From assembly GCA_947501635.1 (NCBI GenBank), contig CANMWT010000001.1, forward strand, positions 248,001 to 312,000: 64,000 nucleotides of DNA. Direction: 5' to 3'. This stretch comes from an uncultured Roseobacter sp. GTDB taxonomy: Bacteria > Pseudomonadota > Alphaproteobacteria > Rhodobacterales > Rhodobacteraceae. The notes beneath the pieces are model-generated. The model did not search any database. It saw only the letters and a program-made list of their open reading frames with translations, and had not been told where the DNA came from. Each line of letters starts with the position of its first letter. The stretch's first letter is position 1. This document shows, one piece after another, positions 43,070 to 51,795 of the stretch. The position numbers and the translations under genes are program-made.

Positions 43070-44470
43070 TTAGACTGACGGGTAGCAGAAGCTGTCGGTG
43101 GAGCAATCGCCCCCTTCGAGCCTGATCTGGTGGCTGCGGTAGCCTTCGGGGAAGTCGACCCAGAAGTTCGGGTCAAGTTCGAGCCCGCCGTTCTCGCCTA
43201 CATTTGCCATGACCATCGCGGCGCCACGGTCGCCGGGGTAGAACTGGTCGTCCCATGTGGAGTAGAGCGAGTTGGTCCAATAGACGCGTTTGCCGTCGCG
43301 GCTGATCTCGACCATCTGCGGGCCGTAGCCGAAGTCTTTGCCGTTGGGGTGTTTGGTCTTTTTGACGATGCCGCCGATTTCGACCTTGCCTGCAAGCACG
43401 GGGTTCATCGGGTCAGAGACGTCGTATTGGTGCATCTCGCCCTGCCCCCAGCAGGCCACGTAGAGATACTTGTCATCAAGGCTGAGGTCGATGTCGGTGA
43501 CCAGCGGTGGCACAGCACCAAAGCCTTTGAGCAGGTCGGGCAGGTCGTCTGCGTCGGCGGGTTGTGGGTCTATGGTGATGACCTTTTTGGCGTCGAACGT
43601 GCCGTCATCTTTCTGCCACCACGTAAAGATCGCGCCCTGCAGGTTGGTGGTATCGACCACCACGCCGACAAAACCGTAGTCTTTGGAAGGGTCGTGTGCG
43701 GGGCGGATTTCCAGTGCCATCTGATGGTTTTCCCCCAAATCGATGGTTTGGACGTTCTTGCGCTCGCGCAGGTTCCAGAAATGGATGCTGTGGCCGTATT
43801 TGTTGCTTAGCAGGTCTTCGGCGACGATGCCGTTTTCGAATTGCGGGGGCAGGCCCCACTCTGAGCTGACCATGTAGTCGCGCGGCAGGTTCCACCAGAA
43901 GTCATAGTGTTTGTCCTGCGCACCGCGGTCCATCTCGTAGCGGCCGATGATATCGAAGGTCTGGCAGTCCATGATGAAGATGCCGGGTGGTCCGTCTGTC
44001 CCGTATTCGCCGCCACCGCCGAGGGTGCTGACATAAATGCCTTCGGGGCCGCAGTGGATCGTGTGCGGGCGCGAGTATCCGGTTTTCGCGAAGACCTCTT
44101 CGGGTTCGATGATCTTGTGAATCTTGGCTTTCAGTGGTTCCTTGACGTCGATCACATAGATGCGCGAGGAGCGAATGCCGGGAATAATCAGGTAGCGGCG
44201 TTCGAGAAACGCGTGGCCTGTCAGCGGCGACAGCGACGAGGAACAGGCGTTCCAGCCGAAGTGATGGAATTCATCCCCTTTGTTGGGCATGATCACCTGA
44301 TGCACGATCTGGCCGTAGGTGTCTGACGTCGGATCAACGTCGACAACGGCAAGGCCGTCGGACTGCGAGCCATCGGGACTGAGCATCAGTGTGAAGGCCA
44401 CCGTTTCCGCTGGGGCTTCCATTGCCAGCTTCGGTGTTGCATGAAATGTAGGATCTGGACGCAAGTTCAT
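43070..44470 (-). CDS. mtoX: Methanethiol oxidase / selenium-binding protein SBP56 family
   Basis: A 466-residue SBP56 protein, a beta-propeller oxidase that in bacteria turns methanethiol into formaldehyde, H2S and H2O2. Conserved segments include HHFGWNACSSS, RPHTIHCGPEGIYVSTLG, WWNLPRDYMVSSEWG, HSIHFWNLRERK and YVACWGQGEMHQYDVSDP, with many histidines for the metal site. ATG 44470 has GGGAGG in front. I see no signal peptide, unlike periplasmic MTOs. The usual scoI and mauG neighbours are absent; a membrane protein gene follows instead. Confidence 0.88.
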   Translation of the reverse strand: MNLRPDPTFHATPKLAMEAPAETVAFTLMLSPDGSQSDGLAVVDVDPTSDTYGQIVHQVIMPNKGDEFHHFGWNACSSSLSPLTGHAFLERRYLIIPGIRSSRIYVIDVKEPLKAKIHKIIEPEEVFAKTGYSRPHTIHCGPEGIYVSTLGGGGEYGTDGPPGIFIMDCQTFDIIGRYEMDRGAQDKHYDFWWNLPRDYMVSSEWGLPPQFENGIVAEDLLSNKYGHSIHFWNLRERKNVQTIDLGENHQMALEIRPAHDPSKDYGFVGVVVDTTNLQGAIFTWWQKDDGTFDAKKVITIDPQPADADDLPDLLKGFGAVPPLVTDIDLSLDDKYLYVACWGQGEMHQYDVSDPMNPVLAGKVEIGGIVKKTKHPNGKDFGYGPQMVEISRDGKRVYWTNSLYSTWDDQFYPGDRGAAMVMANVGENGGLELDPNFWVDFPEGYRSHQIRLEGGDCSTDSFCYPSV

Positions 44471-44693
44471 TATGTATTCCTCCCAAAAATGGCGCGGTTG
44501 CCTCTGCGGGCAGCGGCGCGCTCGGGCGAAGCGTCTCACAGAATCATTTTTCAGGCAACAAATGTCTTACAATTGCATGGCGACAATCGGCTGCGCAGTA
44601 TGCTGTGTCTGGTGCGCCGGATCGTTAACATTTTCTTAAAAGTTGATGTGTGACGATCACCGGTGAAAGTGACACGACATAGGGTATTGAGCC

Positions 44694-45710
44694 ATGAGCG
44701 ATTTGCCGGACTTTTGGATCACGACGGTAAGACGGCTTGCACCACCTGAATTCGGCGGCGGGATCAGCCATGTTGTGTCCGACGCGGTTGTGCAGGCGGA
44801 TTGGGTTGTGCCGAAAAGCCCGGAGATTGACGAAGCGGCCAATCCGCGTGGTGGTGTTCGCGGGGCGCGAGGGATTACACGTACGGACGACGGGCACATC
44901 ATCGTCGCAAGCTACCACAGCCTGTTGATCTACAACAGTGAATCGCAACAGGTTGACAGACACTCCCATCCGTTGATGTCCGGCATCCATGCAATTGCGT
45001 GTGAAGGCCCTGTGGTGTGGGTCACGTCAACGTCGATTGACGTGCTTTTGGGGTACAACCTTGAGACGCGGGAGGTGGAGGAAGTCTTTGACCTGACCAC
45101 GCTTGCGTCGGTGCGCGCATTGGGTGTGGCGCCGCGCGGGCTGGATTTGTCGGCGGATTACAGGGCGGACCCGAGCGTGGTGCGGGGCGACAGCACGCAT
45201 CTGAACTCTGTCCTGAAGATGGACGACACGCTTTACGTACTGCTGAACCGTTTCGGGGTGATCGTAGACGTGCGGGCGGACCGTGTTGTGGCGCGTCACG
45301 ACTTACTGCGCGGCGCGCATGATCTGGTCTACATCCCCGAGCGCGACCAGATCGCGGTCAATGACACGAGATCGCAATCGCTCCTTCTGTTTGACCGACA
45401 AACATTCTCGCTTGTGGACCGTATCAGAATCGCCCGGCTCAAAGGTGCGCCGTGGTGGCTGACCACCGAAAAGCTAAAGCTTCTGTGCCAGAAGGTTGTG
45501 TCGCGGCTTTTCAAGATCAGGGTGAATGCGTCGCCCTTGTTTATGCGCGGTCTGGCCTATGAGAATGGTCGCATCTATTCCGGTACGTCACCGGCTGCTG
45601 TCTTTGTGACCTGTCTGGACACACGGCAGATTGTGGGCCAGCACCGGTTTTCGCGCAAAACCACGGATACGATCTATGGCATTCTGCCGGCAAGCGGGCC
45701 GCGGGCGTAA
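44694..45710 (+). CDS. DUF4915/TIGR03032-like beta-propeller protein of unknown function
   Basis: A 338-residue protein without signal peptide or membrane segment. Short repeated beta-strand motifs are visible: GHIIVASYHSLLIYN, GPVVWVTSTSIDVLLGYNLETREVEEVFDL, DTLYVLLNRFGVIVDV, DLVYIPERDQIAVND and RIYSGTSPAAVFVTC. This suggests a 6- or 7-bladed propeller, similar in outline to TIGR03032/DUF4915 proteins. No catalytic motif is recognised. It is divergent from mtoX, 223 bases apart. Confidence 0.72.
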   Translation: MSDLPDFWITTVRRLAPPEFGGGISHVVSDAVVQADWVVPKSPEIDEAANPRGGVRGARGITRTDDGHIIVASYHSLLIYNSESQQVDRHSHPLMSGIHAIACEGPVVWVTSTSIDVLLGYNLETREVEEVFDLTTLASVRALGVAPRGLDLSADYRADPSVVRGDSTHLNSVLKMDDTLYVLLNRFGVIVDVRADRVVARHDLLRGAHDLVYIPERDQIAVNDTRSQSLLLFDRQTFSLVDRIRIARLKGAPWWLTTEKLKLLCQKVVSRLFKIRVNASPLFMRGLAYENGRIYSGTSPAAVFVTCLDTRQIVGQHRFSRKTTDTIYGILPASGPRA

Positions 45711-45773
45711 CCTGTGACCCGCGCGGGAGGTACGGCTGCCGCACTGCTGTGTCACTTCCTTCTTGCCATATGC

Positions 45774-45796
45774 GCCGCCTTCTCCTATACGGCGGC
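45774..45796 (+). promoter_or_regulatory. Hairpin in the rpmI leader
   Basis: GCCGCC and GGCGGC pair around an 11-base loop, 72 bases before the rpmI start. L20 commonly controls its own operon through leader RNA structure; whether this stem takes part is unknown. It could also terminate the preceding gene. Confidence 0.35.
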
Positions 45797-45867
45797 TTCA
45801 GTCGCGCGTCCGGCCAAAATGGCATGCCGAGTCGCGCAATCGACCGACCCGAATAAAGGAGACGGAA

Positions 45868-46068
45868 ATGCCTAAGATGAAGACCAAATCGAGCGCAAAG
45901 AAGCGCTTTAAGGTGACGGCCACTGGCAAGGTCATCGGCGGCCAGGCGGGTAAACGCCACGGCATGATCAAGCGGACCAAGAAGTTCATTCGCGACGCAC
46001 GCGGCACGACAGTTCTGTCCGAGCCCGATGCAAAGATCATTAAGGGCTTCATGCCCTACGACCGTTAA
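45868..46068 (+). CDS. rpmI: 50S ribosomal protein L35
   Basis: A 66-residue basic protein: [21 protein letters not shown], then [18 protein letters not shown]. This is the full L35 length and sequence. AAAGGAG precedes the start. infC, often the first gene of this operon, is not adjacent. rplT follows after 11 bases. Confidence 0.97.
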
Positions 46069-46079
46069 GGAGAGCCGAT

Positions 46080-46442
46080 ATGTCCAGAGTCAAAGGTGGT
46101 ACAGTCACCCACGCCCGCCACAAGAAAGTTATCAAGGCCGCCAAAGGGTATTACGGTCGCCGTAAAAGTACCTTCAAGGTTGCACGTCAGGCGGTCGACA
46201 AGGCCAACCAATACGCGACACGCGACCGCAAGAACCGCAAGCGCAACTTCCGCGCGTTGTGGATCCAGCGGATCAACGCGGCCGTCCGCAGCCATGACGA
46301 AGCGCTGACATACAGCCGCTTCATCAATGGTCTGACCCTTGCGGGCATCGAAGTGGACCGCAAGGTTCTGGCCGATCTGGCTGTGAACGAGCCCGACGCC
46401 TTCGGTGCAATCGTCAAGCAGGCGCAAGACGCGCTGGCCTGA
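46080..46442 (+). CDS. rplT: 50S ribosomal protein L20
   Basis: A 120-residue L20: [30 protein letters not shown] in outline, with the conserved [23 protein letters not shown] helix. It binds 23S rRNA early in assembly and in many bacteria represses its own operon. AAGGAG is 6 bases upstream. A rho-independent terminator follows. Confidence 0.97.
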   Translation: MSRVKGGTVTHARHKKVIKAAKGYYGRRKSTFKVARQAVDKANQYATRDRKNRKRNFRALWIQRINAAVRSHDEALTYSRFINGLTLAGIEVDRKVLADLAVNEPDAFGAIVKQAQDALA

Positions 46443-46466
46443 GGCCGGTTGAGATTAGAGTATAGG

Positions 46467-46495
46467 GCCGCTCCGGAAACGGGGCGGCTTTTTTT
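46467..46495 (+). terminator. Rho-independent terminator after rplT
   Basis: GCCGCTCC pairs with GGGGCGGC (one G-U pair) around GGAAAC, followed by TTTTTTT. Confidence 0.92.
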
Positions 46496-46540
46496 GTGGC
46501 CCGCGACAGGTTGATCGGCCCCGGCGGGGCGGTCAGACAA

Positions 46541-47158
46541 CTACGCCGGCACAAGCAATTGCAAAAGCGGTTTGGTCTGCTGCGTGACGCGGTCGCGCAA
46601 CTGGTGCAGGGTCATGTCGTCGTCTTTTGTGAATTCGACGAAAATCTGGTTGAGCACGCTGAAGAGCAACTGGCCTAGCGCCTCGGCGTCGAGATCGGCT
46701 TTCACCTCGCCGCGCGCTTGCAGCACGGCAATCAGGGCCGCGACCTGTTTTGACAAGCGCCTGTCTAGGTCTGTGTACCGCGCGCCATTGGGGGTGTCCG
46801 GCGCTTCGATGGAGAGAGCCATGGCACTGCGCCACATTTCTTTGGACAGGTAGTGCAGCGAGTGGTCGTAGTATTCGAAGATCAGCGCGAGAATGGCGCG
46901 GTCCGCGCCCTGTGGCGGGTCGCGAAGCAAAGCGGCCCCCGATGCGAGCACCTCTTCAACTTCCATCGCGACCGTGGCGATCAGGATGTCACCCTTGTTG
47001 CGGTAGTAGTTGTAGATTGTACCCACAGAGACGCCGGCGGCCTCGGCAAGGTCTTCGATCCGGGCTGCACGGTAACCGACTGCCCTGAATTGCGTCACGG
47101 CTGCCTTCAAAATACGCTCTTCGCGGTCGGCTTTCTGTTTTTCACGCAGTCCGGACAT
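46541..47158 (-). CDS. TetR-family transcriptional regulator
   Basis: A 205-residue regulator. The N-terminal helix-turn-helix is RILKAAVTQFRAVGYRAARIEDLAEAAGVSVGTIYNYYRNKGDIL (about 16-60); the C-terminal part is helical and probably binds a ligand. It is divergent from the ABC transporter operon, 120 bases away, with a partial dyad between them, so it likely controls that operon. Confidence 0.9.
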   Translation of the reverse strand: MSGLREKQKADREERILKAAVTQFRAVGYRAARIEDLAEAAGVSVGTIYNYYRNKGDILIATVAMEVEEVLASGAALLRDPPQGADRAILALIFEYYDHSLHYLSKEMWRSAMALSIEAPDTPNGARYTDLDRRLSKQVAALIAVLQARGEVKADLDAEALGQLLFSVLNQIFVEFTKDDDMTLHQLRDRVTQQTKPLLQLLVPA

Positions 47159-47210
47159 GGCTCTCGCTTGCGAAGGCGCTTCTTTGCGCTAGTTTCCGTT
47201 GGTATAAAAA

Positions 47211-47222
47211 TGAATGCGTTCA
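47211..47222. promoter_or_regulatory. Candidate TetR-type operator
   Basis: TGAATGCGTTCA, with perfect outer arms TGAA/TTCA, lies in the gap between the TetR gene and the ABC operon next to an AT-rich TATAAA. Position and symmetry suit a TetR operator; no closer match is known to me. Confidence 0.35.
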
Positions 47223-47278
47223 ACTTTTTTGCAAGGGCTGCGGCCTGAACAAAGATCAAAACCGAAGGGAGATATGAA

Positions 47279-48334
47279 ATGAAACACCTGACATCCTATT
47301 TTATGTGCACAACGGCGCTTTGCTTTGTGGCCGGGGCTGCAGCCGCGCAGGAAGAGCTGAATGCACTGGTTTGGTGCGATCACACGGACCCTGCTCTGAT
47401 CCAGCCGTTCGAAGAGGCCAACAACGTCAAGGTCAACCTGCGTGAATACGAAGGCACCGGTGCGGCGCTGGCCCTGTTGGAGCAGTCTCGTCCCGGCGAT
47501 TGGGATGTGTTGGTGATCGACGGGATTGATGTTTTCCGCGCTGTCGAGGCGGGTGTTCTGGCGCCGATGCCCGAAGGCGCTGTGTCGACTGCTGACTTTT
47601 TTCCGCAAGTGGTGATGGAAGAGAACAACACAGTCGACGGTGTGACATATGCGGTGACCGAGAAGTTCGGCTACAACACCATTTCCTATAATGCCGACAA
47701 GGTGGATGCGGCGGATATGGAGAGCCTGTCGACGGTCTGGTCAGAAAAGTACGAAGGCCGCATTTCGATCTATGACTATTATCTGCCTGTGATGGGTCTG
47801 GCGGCGATTGCCGAAGGCGTGGCCACGGCCGAAATCGGTGCAGGTGACATGGATGCGATCGGCGGTGTGCTGTCGACCATGCGGTCCCGCGCGGCGTCGG
47901 TTGCTGGCGTCGTTGCGGCACAGACCGCGCTTGCCACGGGTGAAGTAGACATCGTCGTAGGCGGTGGAGAGTGGCTGACAGCCGTTCTGGCCGAGGAGCA
48001 GCCCAACCTGACATGGACGATCCCCAAGGAAGGTGCAGTACGCTGGGCGCAGTCCATCGGTGTCGTCGAGGGCAGCGAGAACCCTGATCTGGCGGTTGAG
48101 TTCATCAAGTACATTGTGAGCCCCGAGGGGCAGGCACGTCTTGCCACGTCCTCGTGTTTCTGGGGCATGCCGGCGAATGCCAAGGCGGGCGAGGTGCTGA
48201 CCGACGCGCAGAAAGACATTTTGCGCTGGGACAGCCAGCCCGACTATCTTGCGCTGACGCAGCTTTACCCTGCGCCGGATGCTGATCTGGATATCGAGAT
48301 GCAGGATCTGTGGCTGGAAACGCTGCAACAGTGA
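47279..48334 (+). CDS. ABC transporter substrate-binding protein (PotD/spermidine-putrescine type)
   Basis: A 351-residue periplasmic protein with a signal peptide at residues 1 to about 23 (ending AGAAAA). It has the PotD-like extracytoplasmic fold: LNALVWCDHTDPALIQPFEEANNVKVNLREYEGTG, then DVLVIDGIDVFRAVEAG, and a late NPDLAVEFIKYIVSPEGQARLA. The ligand is not certain; W and D positions could bind an amine. It heads a five-gene operon with overlapping starts and stops. Confidence 0.9.
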   Translation: MKHLTSYFMCTTALCFVAGAAAAQEELNALVWCDHTDPALIQPFEEANNVKVNLREYEGTGAALALLEQSRPGDWDVLVIDGIDVFRAVEAGVLAPMPEGAVSTADFFPQVVMEENNTVDGVTYAVTEKFGYNTISYNADKVDAADMESLSTVWSEKYEGRISIYDYYLPVMGLAAIAEGVATAEIGAGDMDAIGGVLSTMRSRAASVAGVVAAQTALATGEVDIVVGGGEWLTAVLAEEQPNLTWTIPKEGAVRWAQSIGVVEGSENPDLAVEFIKYIVSPEGQARLATSSCFWGMPANAKAGEVLTDAQKDILRWDSQPDYLALTQLYPAPDADLDIEMQDLWLETLQQ

Positions 48335-49182
48335 CACCGGCCGGACCGTCACGGCAGGGCTGGGGCTTTTTAGCCCCGGCCCTCATCTGGACATGCGCTT
48401 TTTTCATCCTGCCCTTTCTGGTGATGGGCGCGATGAGCTTTGCCACGCTGGAGGGCCGGACGCTGGTCTGGGGGCTCTCGCTTGAGAATTACATCGAACT
48501 GGGCCAGAAGGCTTATCTGTGGCGGGCCGTGCTGGTATCGCTGGAGATCACGCTGACCGTTACTGTTGTGTCAGTCGTTCTGGCCTACCCGCTGGCGTGG
48601 ATTATCGCCTATCGCGTACCGCAGCGCTGGCAGCGGTTGGTGCTGCTGCTGGCCATTCTGCCGTTCTGGACATCATATGTCGTCCGCTCTTACGCGTGGC
48701 TTCTGGTGCTGGCGCGCGAAGGGGTCATCAACCAGACCCTGATCGGCGCGGGCCTGCTGGCAGAGCCTGTGACGCTGGCCAATACGCGTTTTGCTACGGT
48801 CACGGGCTTTGTCCATTTCTTTGTCATGCTGCTGACGCTGACGATTTACGCCAATCTGGTCCAACTGCCCGCAAACTATCGCAAGGCGGCGACTGATCTG
48901 GGCGCCAATGCGTTCCAGACCTTTTGGCATGTGATCCTGCCGCTGACCCTGCCGGGGATCGTGACCGGGGCTTTCCTGACCTTTGTGCTGTGCATCGGCG
49001 ACTATGTGACCCCGCAAATTCTGGGTGGCAACAACGAGTTGACGGTGCCGCAGGTCATTATGGTGCAACTGGGCCGCCGGGCGGATTTCCCGCTTGCCTC
49101 GGCGCTGGCCATTGTGCTGATGGCGCTGGTTACCGTGGTCTACCTGCTGTCGTCACGCTGGCTGAGGCTTGACCGGTTGTGA
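48331..49182 (+). CDS. ABC transporter permease (PotB type)
   Basis: A 283-residue inner-membrane protein with six helices and the EAA loop RKAATDLGANAFQTFWHVILPLTLPGIVTG. It starts at a GTG that overlaps the upstream stop (GTGA), giving MTPAGPSRQGWGFLAPALIW. It pairs with the next permease to form the channel. Confidence 0.9.
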   Translation: MTPAGPSRQGWGFLAPALIWTCAFFILPFLVMGAMSFATLEGRTLVWGLSLENYIELGQKAYLWRAVLVSLEITLTVTVVSVVLAYPLAWIIAYRVPQRWQRLVLLLAILPFWTSYVVRSYAWLLVLAREGVINQTLIGAGLLAEPVTLANTRFATVTGFVHFFVMLLTLTIYANLVQLPANYRKAATDLGANAFQTFWHVILPLTLPGIVTGAFLTFVLCIGDYVTPQILGGNNELTVPQVIMVQLGRRADFPLASALAIVLMALVTVVYLLSSRWLRLDRL

Positions 49183-49946
49183 GAGCGCTGCCCTTTGCAT
49201 ATCTGGTACTGGCGTTCGCCTTTATCTACCTTCCGGTGGCCACGCTGGTCTTGTTTTCCTTTCAGGGTGGCACGTTGCCGGTGTCGCCTTTTGATGGTCC
49301 GTCGTTGCGCTGGTATCGCGAGGTTTTGTCGGACGACGATCTGACCGATGCGCTGGTCAATTCGCTTTTTGTTGCCACGCTCTCATCTGCTTTGGCGGTG
49401 ACGCTGGGCTTTCTTGCGGCATACGGGTTGGCGCGCCACACCCTTTCCGGCTCCGTGCTGATCCGGTCGCTACTGATTGCACCCATTACCGTCAGTTATC
49501 TGATCGTTGGGCTGGGGTTGTTGATCGTGGTGCAGCGATTGGGTCTTGGCGTGTCGCTGCTGACCGTTGGCATCGGGCATGTGGTCATCAACCTGCCGCT
49601 GTGCTTTGCGATCCTCTATGCGTCGATGGGCGCACAGCAAGAGAACGCCGAACGTGCTGCGCGCGACCTTGGCGCGACCGAGGCGCAGGTGGTGCGGCTT
49701 ATCACCGTGCCGATGCTGGCACCTGCGATACTGGCGGCATTCTTTTTGTCGGTTACCCTGTCGTGGGACGAATTCATCATCGCCTTTTTGCTGTCGCGGT
49801 TTGACGTGACCTTGCCCGTGGAAATCTGGTCGCTTTTGCGCTCTGGTCTGTCACCGCGGCTGAATGCGGTTGGCAGTTTTGTTTTTCTTGTCTCGGTGAC
49901 GGCGGTTTTGATCCTTGAAATTCTAGTCTTTCGGAAACGCAGATGA
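49179..49946 (+). CDS. ABC transporter permease (PotC type)
   Basis: A 255-residue permease with six membrane segments. PVSPFDGPSLRWYREVLSDDDLTDALVNSLFVA is the usual N-terminal region, and ERAARDLGATEAQVVRLITVPMLAPAIL the EAA loop. The GTG start overlaps the upstream stop, as does its own stop with the ATPase start. Confidence 0.91.
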   Translation: MRALPFAYLVLAFAFIYLPVATLVLFSFQGGTLPVSPFDGPSLRWYREVLSDDDLTDALVNSLFVATLSSALAVTLGFLAAYGLARHTLSGSVLIRSLLIAPITVSYLIVGLGLLIVVQRLGLGVSLLTVGIGHVVINLPLCFAILYASMGAQQENAERAARDLGATEAQVVRLITVPMLAPAILAAFFLSVTLSWDEFIIAFLLSRFDVTLPVEIWSLLRSGLSPRLNAVGSFVFLVSVTAVLILEILVFRKRR

Positions 49947-50992
49947 CGGCGCCTGTTTCGCTCACCAACATTGACCACCACTTTGGCGCTTTTCATGCGC
50001 TCAAGGGCATTTCGCTTGATATTGGGGCGGGGGAGTACATCGCCCTTCTGGGGCCGTCAGGCTGTGGCAAGACCACCTTGCTGAACGTTCTGGGCGGTTT
50101 TGTCGAGCCGATGCAGGGGCGTGTGGATATCGGGGGCAGGGATATGACCCATGTGCCCGCCGCCAAACGACCCACCACGACGGTTTTTCAAGACTACGCG
50201 CTGTTTCCGCATATGAGCCTGCTGGACAATGTGGGTTTCGGGCTTCGAATGGCGGGGCTGGGGCGGCGCGCAAGGCACGACAAGGCGCGGGCGGCTTTGT
50301 CGCTTGTGGGGCTGGAGGAGGCGGCGCAAAAGCGGCCGCATGCTTTGTCGGGGGGACAGCGCCAACGGGTTGCGTTGGCCCGCGCGCTGGCGGTAGAGCC
50401 CGATGTTCTCCTGCTGGATGAACCGTTAGGGGCGCTGGACCTCAAGCTGCGCCGGCAGATGCAGGACGAACTCAAGGCGATCCAGAGAAAGGTCGGCACT
50501 ACCTTTGTGCATGTGACCCACGATCAGGAGGAAGCGATGGCAATTGCGGACCGGATCGTTGTGATGAATGCGGGCCGGATCGAAGATATCGGCACGCCCG
50601 CGCGCGTCTACCGTCAACCGCAAAGCCTGTTTGCCGCAGCCTTCATGGGCGAGATGAACCGCATTGCGGTGACAGGCCACGGGGACAGTATCGAGACGCC
50701 TTTCGGTCCTTTGGCACGGTCGGGCGCTGGCGCACTGACCTTGTGTATCCGGCCCGAAGCGCTGTGCCACGCCGGAGAGGGTTTTGATCTGGGGCCTGCC
50801 ACGGTGCGGGATGCTGCATTCTTTGGCACCCATGTGCGTGCCCATCTCAGCCCCGTTGCGGCGCCCGAACTGACGCTTGTGGCGCATTTGCCCGCGTGTG
50901 CCGTGCCGGCTGAGGGGACGCAGATTGCGCTGCGGGCCGATGTGGAGGATGTTTTGGTCTTTGACACGGAGGACGATCATGCAACGCATTGA
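49943..50992 (+). CDS. ABC transporter ATP-binding protein (PotA type)
   Basis: A 349-residue ATPase. Walker A is LGPSGCGKTTLLN, the Q loop VFQDYALFPHMSLLDNVGFG, the signature LSGGQRQRVALARALA, and Walker B VLLLDEPLGALDLKLR; HVTHDQEEAMAIADRIVVM is the switch. A C-terminal TOBE domain is present (about 280-345). Its end overlaps the hydrolase gene by 14 bases. Confidence 0.94.
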   Translation: MTAPVSLTNIDHHFGAFHALKGISLDIGAGEYIALLGPSGCGKTTLLNVLGGFVEPMQGRVDIGGRDMTHVPAAKRPTTTVFQDYALFPHMSLLDNVGFGLRMAGLGRRARHDKARAALSLVGLEEAAQKRPHALSGGQRQRVALARALAVEPDVLLLDEPLGALDLKLRRQMQDELKAIQRKVGTTFVHVTHDQEEAMAIADRIVVMNAGRIEDIGTPARVYRQPQSLFAAAFMGEMNRIAVTGHGDSIETPFGPLARSGAGALTLCIRPEALCHAGEGFDLGPATVRDAAFFGTHVRAHLSPVAAPELTLVAHLPACAVPAEGTQIALRADVEDVLVFDTEDDHATH

Positions 50993-51710
50993 CCCCGGAG
51001 ACTGGTACCGGCTCGACAAAACGGCCGATGGCGTGACCTTGATAAGCGAGCCGTTCATCAAGGAGTTCTACCGCTGCAACTGCTGGCATATTCGCGGACG
51101 GGACCGCGATGCGCTGGTGGACAGCGGCATGGGTGTTGTGTCGTTGCGCGCATGGGTGCCGCTGGTGACGGAGCGCGCGCTGACGGCGGTGGCCTCGCAC
51201 ACCCATTTCGACCATATCGGCTGCCATCACGAGTTCGAAGATCGTGTGGTACATGCGGCCGAGGCGGACATTCTGGCCAATCCGACCAATGCCGCGACAC
51301 TCGCCGATCCCTATGTGACGGACGAGATTTTCGACGCTTTGCCCCCTGCGCCCTACCAGTCCACGACCTATTGCCTGAAATCAGCGCCGGCCACACGCAC
51401 TGTCGTGGATGGAGATGTCATTGATCTTGGCGACCGCCATTTTGACGTGATCCATACGCCGGGTCATTCGCCCGGTGGCATTGCATTGTGGGAGGCTGCG
51501 ACGCAGACGCTCTTTTCCGGCGATATCGTCTACGACGGGCCGCTGATCGAGGACACATATCATTCCGATGCGTCGGATTACGAAGCATCGATGGTGCGAC
51601 TTTACGATTTGCCTGTGCGCGTTGTGCATGGCGGGCATTTCCCCAGCTATGACGGTGAGAGGCACCGGCAGATTATCCGTGCTTGGCTTGAGGCGCGCGA
51701 AAAGGCCTGA
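50979..51710 (+). CDS. Metallo-beta-lactamase-fold hydrolase in the ABC operon
   Basis: A 243-residue MBL-fold protein. The zinc motif is H74THFDH79, followed by HTPGHSPGGIALWE, LFSGDIVYDG and a terminal VVHGGHFPSYDG, so both metal sites look complete. No signal peptide is seen; it should be cytoplasmic. It begins 14 bases inside the ABC ATPase gene with GGAGG upstream, so it belongs to the operon and probably acts on the imported compound. Substrate unknown. Confidence 0.87.
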   Translation: MQRIDPGDWYRLDKTADGVTLISEPFIKEFYRCNCWHIRGRDRDALVDSGMGVVSLRAWVPLVTERALTAVASHTHFDHIGCHHEFEDRVVHAAEADILANPTNAATLADPYVTDEIFDALPPAPYQSTTYCLKSAPATRTVVDGDVIDLGDRHFDVIHTPGHSPGGIALWEAATQTLFSGDIVYDGPLIEDTYHSDASDYEASMVRLYDLPVRVVHGGHFPSYDGERHRQIIRAWLEAREKA

Positions 51711-51795
51711 CGAACTGCGGCGGCGCGCATGCATCGCGACTTGCCATCCGATTGCATTCTGATAGGACACGGTCCAAACCAGAAGGCCTGTGACC

